Shown: in pieces, positions 60,016 to 64,000 of the stretch
How the letters are laid out: each line of letters opens with the position of its first letter
Position numbering within the stretch: the stretch's first letter is position 1
NCBI GenBank assembly: GCA_025603075.1
Contig: MU626344.1
Location: forward strand, 21,991-85,990
Direction of reading: 5' to 3'
DNA: 64,000 bases
Source: Neoconidiobolus thromboides FSU 785
Lineage: Eukaryota; Entomophthoromycota; Entomophthoromycetes; Entomophthorales; Neoconidiobolaceae
The notes under the pieces: generated by a model
Database searches by the model: none
What the model was told of the DNA's origin: nothing
The model's input: the letters and a program-made list of their open reading frames with translations, nothing else
Position numbers and translations under genes: made by a program

Positions 60016-62637
60016 TCATATGAGTTCATATTGCTCATCCCTTTCATTAGTTGTATACTGTTTGTAATATTCAATAACCCTAGGATGAGCACGAATTTTA
60101 TCAGGTGAAAAATTAAGCACCTGTAACCCTTGTAGAGAAGTAGCACGCGATAAAGCAACATAAGCTTGCCCTAACCATAAATAAACACATAATTATGATA
60201 ATATACTATTATTTACCCCTTTCAAATATTTTACGCAAATCCACTTTAACTTTTTGCAAAGTTTGACCTTGGGATTTATGAATTGACATAGACCAAGCTA
60301 ATAAAAGGGGTACCTAATAATTATTAGTAAAAGAATTTTTAGGATTTAAAATGATAGTACTTGCTTTCTAGCGCCCAAAACTTTATTATCAACTTCATAA
60401 GTCGATTCTTCTGGCGTAATGGTAATTTCTATCCCATCCGAAAACCTAACAATAGGATATATGTTATAATGCATACCCTCCTTCTTAGTAAGTGAATCAT
60501 AATCTAGGATCCCATCCTCTTTTAACTTATTTAATGTATCTGGATCAAGTGCACCAATACCAGAGAATCCAGTAACAATACCAAGGCTGCCATTTACCAA
60601 GGAGCGATCTTTATTTGGCATATTTCTCAATAACACTACTTGAGCATTAACTTTTAAAATTAAAGTTTCTGGGAATAATGTATAATTATCCATGTTATCT
60701 ACTATATGTTTTACTTCGCCATAATCTTTTGCTTTAAAAATATGTAATTCACCAGGTAATTCTTGTAACCTTGTCATGTTGGCTCGATCTACTTCTGAAC
60801 GTGTAGGGAATCTAAACAGATTAGTGAATAATTCTTTTAAAAAGTTAGATTAACTATTTACAATTCAGCACCTTGAATACCATCACCATTAGATGGCAAT
60901 GTGCGTGAAATTGTTTTAAATATCTCTACTGCATTAGTACTCACTCGTCCCATCCTTATTTCATTTAACATAGTTGTAAATTCTAAAAAATCAGCCAACA
61001 CTAATACTAAATTTAAATTAATTTACCTGGATCACGTTGTCTAAAAATCTCAGTTAAAACTATGGTTCTATCAATACATTTATTCCAGCATTCTGATTCA
61101 AAACAAAATTTTGCTTCCTTATCTCGACTAACTGGTGGCAATTGTAAAAAATCTCCAGCTATAATTAACTAATGTAACACAATAGGCTTTATTATATCTA
61201 ACATTGATTCAAATATATTATATTACCTGAATACCACCAAAAGGCTTACCTCTTACCTCCACTATCTCTTCTCTTATCTTACAAGCTATTTGCTCAAGTT
61301 TATCAAAAAGCTCACCATTCAACATTGAAACTAAAAAACGAAAATTAGAAAAGCAGTCTAATATTATTTATATAATACTTACTTTCGTCAATAATTAAGT
61401 ACTTTAGCCTAAGCCACCTTTTAATACTCTTCTTATTCGTAATAATCTTTTTAACCAATTCTTTGACAGTACCAGTTCCTAATCCAATACCCGCAAAAGA
61501 ATGTACAGTACAACCACCAATATTAAAAGCAGCTATGCCAGTCGATGCTGTAACTGCCAAAGTATTAGGTAACCCGAAGTTTATATTTTGATCAATTCTA
61601 AAACGTATGTTTGGATTATAAGAAATAGGATTTTCTCGATTACGAATCTCTTCAATGATATATCTTAATAGCAATGATTTTCCAGTACCTTAATTTTTTT
61701 ACGATTTAGTCTACTAAATAAAGATAGCTAAAGTTACCTGCAGATCCAGTAAAAAATACATTTTTACCATCTTTAAAAATAGCGTCTACCACCTTCACTT
61801 GCGACTTGGTCAATTTACTTTTGTCTATAATAACATCTTCATTAATGTCGTTATCGTTATTCTCATTTCCTCTACTGTTTAAATTGAAATCATTTCCACT
61901 ATTAGATGATGAGTTTTGAGCTCTTTTTTCATTGTGATTGAAATTTTCCCAAGATGCGTTTCTTTTTTTATGTGTTCTAAAGTTTTCACTTACAATACTA
62001 TTATCATGCAATTCCTTAATTGACTTTTTTAGGTCATTTAAAACCCCATAGAGATCATCAATCTTGATTTCAGGGTTACTATGTTCACTGAAAGTATTTA
62101 TTACTTCTGATTGTTTTGAAGTTGATTGTTTTAGATATTGGTTGGAAGCGGAACTGCTTTGAGCGTATTCTGGATAGTTGTTACCATTGTTCAAATTTAA
62201 TTGTTCATTCCCTAAATAAGATACTGGCTTATTTAAATTTTTGTTTTGGATTTGCTCTATCAATTGCTTTGAAGTTGTTAATAATCGGTTTAGATCTAAC
62301 AACTGTGCTGAAACTGTTATTGACTGGGCTAGGCTGTTGTTTTGGGTTAGATCTACCAACTGCGCTGAACTTGTGGTTGGTATGGATAATTCATTTTGAT
62401 AGTTTGGACTATTAGTCAAATCAACTACATTACTTGACGCAATCATGAACTCGCTTTCTATATTTTGTTTTATCATTGTTTCAGTTCTTCAAAAATATTA
62501 TTACCTTCATTTTTTACTCTTGTATTATCATTAGTTGTACTGACATCGTTTAAGTTTATATTAGAGCCATTTGATCTACCTGACTGTTGATTACCTTCTC
62601 CAATCTCTTTTTTATCTTCGCTGTTTTGATTATACAT
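60016..62637 (-). CDS. PIF1: PIF1-family DNA helicase, copy B (PIP-like motif absent)
   Basis: Same exon layout and orientation as copy A, including the intron in the Walker A Gly codon (GSAG/TGKS). Helicase motifs are all present: [101 protein letters not shown] and [19 protein letters not shown]. The N-terminus ([20 protein letters not shown]) aligns in length with copy A, but the PIP-like QASILSYF is replaced by [13 protein letters not shown]-like VVDLTNSP and LVDLTQNN remain, plus LLDLNRLL. The end, ERDEQYELI, stops at TGA. It is intact, so probably functional. Confidence 0.87.
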
Positions 62638-63212
62638 CACTAGATCTTATTAATTACAAATTTATTCTATAACAAGTTGATAACAACAACTAAAAAAGTA
62701 TGTTTTTATAATTTTATTCTGGGCAACAATCAGAGATAAGTTGGTGTTGGTGTAATTTTAATTCTCATTAAGTAGATAATTTGATTAGCTTATTGAACAA
62801 ATGAAGCTTTATTTGATAACTAATTGGTTGGAGATGGTGTAAATTAGTAAAAATTGTGAGTGCTTTAAAGGTTTTTGTTTTTTAATATTGCTCAAAAAAT
62901 ATACAAACTTAACTATTAAAAATTCCTAAGAAATATATTCAATATTTTATGCTATATAATACTCTGAATAGTATTTATTTTTTAAATTCAGTAGAGTTTT
63001 TTTATATAATTTTAATCTTTGTTAAAAAACTTTATTGATTGTTGTTTGCTTATTTATATCATATAAAAAATTATAGGAAAACGTTATAAACTAAAATTAG
63101 CACAACATTTATGACTTGATATATTTAGTAAATTATGATTTTTTAAATATAGCCTTGCAAGTTAGTTTATATAGCATGCTTTGAAAGCAATAACATAATG
63201 ATAGTTAATCTA

Positions 63213-63243
63213 AAAGTTTAATGTTAAAGTTTAATGTTAAAGT
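63213..63243. repeat. 13-bp tandem repeat, about 2.4 copies
   Basis: The unit AAAGTTTAATGTT is repeated twice, then AAAGT. Confidence 0.85.
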
Positions 63244-63394
63244 CTAATAATGGCTGCTTTAAGCAGCTTTACCAAATATTTAGTAAAATAAAACAAGATG
63301 AATCTTAATAATTCACTACAAATAGAAAATAGTATGGAATTTCAATCATGATTTTTGAAATCAAATTTCAGACCTTAAATTGATTATTGAAATA

Positions 63395-63489
63395 TGGGGG
63401 TATTTTTGTTTAAGGATTTTACTAACAATTTTTCTGCTTAAATAGTGCTTAAAAGATAGAAAAAGTGATGAAGCCAAAAAATATCCCCG
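63395..63489 (-). repeat. TIR element copy 9 (MITE-like)
   Basis: Ends are TGGGGGTA and TATCCCCG. The interior AAGGATTTTACTAACAATTT, TTCTGCTTAAATAGTGCTTA and AAAAGTGATGAAGCC match the family in minus orientation. The flanks have TA on both sides. Confidence 0.8.
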
Positions 63490-63701
63490 TATACTCTTAT
63501 GTTAAATAAAAAGATGAAATTAAACAATGATAAATAGAAATTATTACTTATTGATTTCATTTGGCTTTATATATCATGTTGGAATTATTTTCAAAATAAA
63601 ATAAAAATTAGATTAATCAATCAATTTGTATTTAGTAATAGTTATAAATATATTAATTATTAGAAGTAAGATAATATTAAGGTCTTAGGAAATATGTTTA
63701 T

Positions 63702-64000
63702 TTAATACTTGGATTTAGCATAATCAGAAATGGAAGTAAACTTAAAGTCAGGAACCAAATCTTTATGATTACCAGGGAGTTTGATATCACCTAATTCAAT
63801 ATCTTTACGAAGATAATATGAGATTTTACCAAAGAAATCAACATTTGGATCATCTAATACCTTTTGTACTTCATCTAAAGAGATATGAGATACTTGGAAT
63901 TGTTTACCAGTAACTTTACTAATATCTTTTAATATATTATTAATAGTGGTATTTTCTCCAACGATATTTACAGTAGTATTTTTAACATTTGATAAATGAT
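63702..64000 (-). CDS. NmrA-like / NAD(P)-binding family protein, C-terminal part
   Basis: The gene runs off the right edge, so only the last ~98 residues are present (stop TAA at 63702-63704; the start is beyond 64000). The visible part has VNIVGENTTINNILKDISKV, TGKQFQVSHISLDEVQKVL, FFGKISYYLRKDIELGD and PDFKFTSISDYAKSKY. The order 'hypothetical Rossmann exit, substrate helix, TGKxxxV strand, sLDEvqk helix' recalls NmrA-like or isoflavone-reductase-like proteins. The nucleotide-binding half is out of view, so the call stays tentative. Confidence 0.5.
   Translation of the reverse strand, partial: HLSNVKNTTVNIVGENTTINNILKDISKVTGKQFQVSHISLDEVQKVLDDPNVDFFGKISYYLRKDIELGDIKLPGNHKDLVPDFKFTSISDYAKSKY

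Larger units (their letters stand above)
62638..63701. other. Intergenic stretch with a TIR element and a short tandem repeat
   Basis: It contains a 13-bp tandem repeat (63213-63243) and a TIR element copy (63395-63489). The start is the PIF1 copy B upstream region. No gene is recognised. Confidence 0.5.

Noticed and set aside
56608..62637. The two PIF1 genes as Helitron transposon helicases.
   Set aside because: The Walker A wording (GSAGTGKS) and other motifs fit cellular PIF1; no Rep/HUH nuclease domain is seen and each gene has its own start and tail.

Overview
This window reads as nuclear DNA from a very AT-rich, early-diverging fungus. Genes are compact and broken by short introns of roughly 45-65 nt (gt...ag in all but one case). 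TAA, TAG and TGA all act as stops. Fungal markers are a Bot1/mS45-type mitochondrial ribosomal protein, an Itc1-like ISWI subunit and an Adp1-like ABC transporter. Mitochondrial (MEF2, mS45) and peroxisomal (PEX5) genes argue against anaerobic gut fungi. MESH1, Rab2 and a minor-class intron, all absent from budding yeast, fit a zoopagomycete/Entomophthoromycotina-like or other basal lineage. That placement is inference only.

Layout. 1-6,000: an EGF/ABCG transporter, a decayed chromodomain and a NIPA-type magnesium transporter. 5,916-10,729: a gene-poor island with several copies of a ~100-bp TIR element. 10,730-12,343: a POT/PTR peptide transporter. 13,947-18,863: ITC1/ACF1-like and ELP4 genes on the minus strand. 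20,204-21,320: a broken F-box/LRR-like gene. 22,553-31,320: Rab2 (with a probable U12 AT-AC intron and an 11-nt exon), prefoldin 1, a SETD6/Rkm4-type methyltransferase, PRP17, and a RING/RanBP2-zinc-finger/BRCT protein resembling BARD1/BRCA1. 31,663-43,168: PEX5, eIF2-gamma, a DOPA-dioxygenase-like protein, an NSUN RNA methyltransferase, mitochondrial EF-G2, MESH1 and ITPA. 43,997-53,327: an intact F-box/LRR-like gene, NOG2 and XRN1. 53,610-56,477: a small secreted protein, mS45 and a Tim17-like membrane protein. 56,608-62,637: two tandem PIF1 helicase genes. The right edge holds the 3' part of an NmrA-like gene.

Most genes are housekeeping: chromatin (ITC1), tRNA modification (ELP4, NSUN), splicing (PRP17), translation and ribosome assembly (eIF2-gamma, NOG2, MEF2, mS45), RNA decay (XRN1), trafficking (Rab2, PEX5) and genome maintenance (PIF1 x2, RING-BRCT). 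Five pairs are divergent with 120-380 bp between starts, and many starts have a CCAAT-like motif 50-150 bp upstream.

Strongest leads: the AT-AC intron plus microexon in Rab2; the BARD1-like protein in a fungus; the PIF1 pair, where one copy has a PCNA-binding-like motif, the other lacks it, and both carry SUMO-interaction-like motifs; and the nine-copy short TIR element. Exon boundaries were read by eye from splice sites and frame, without alignment tools, so family names rest on recognised motifs.
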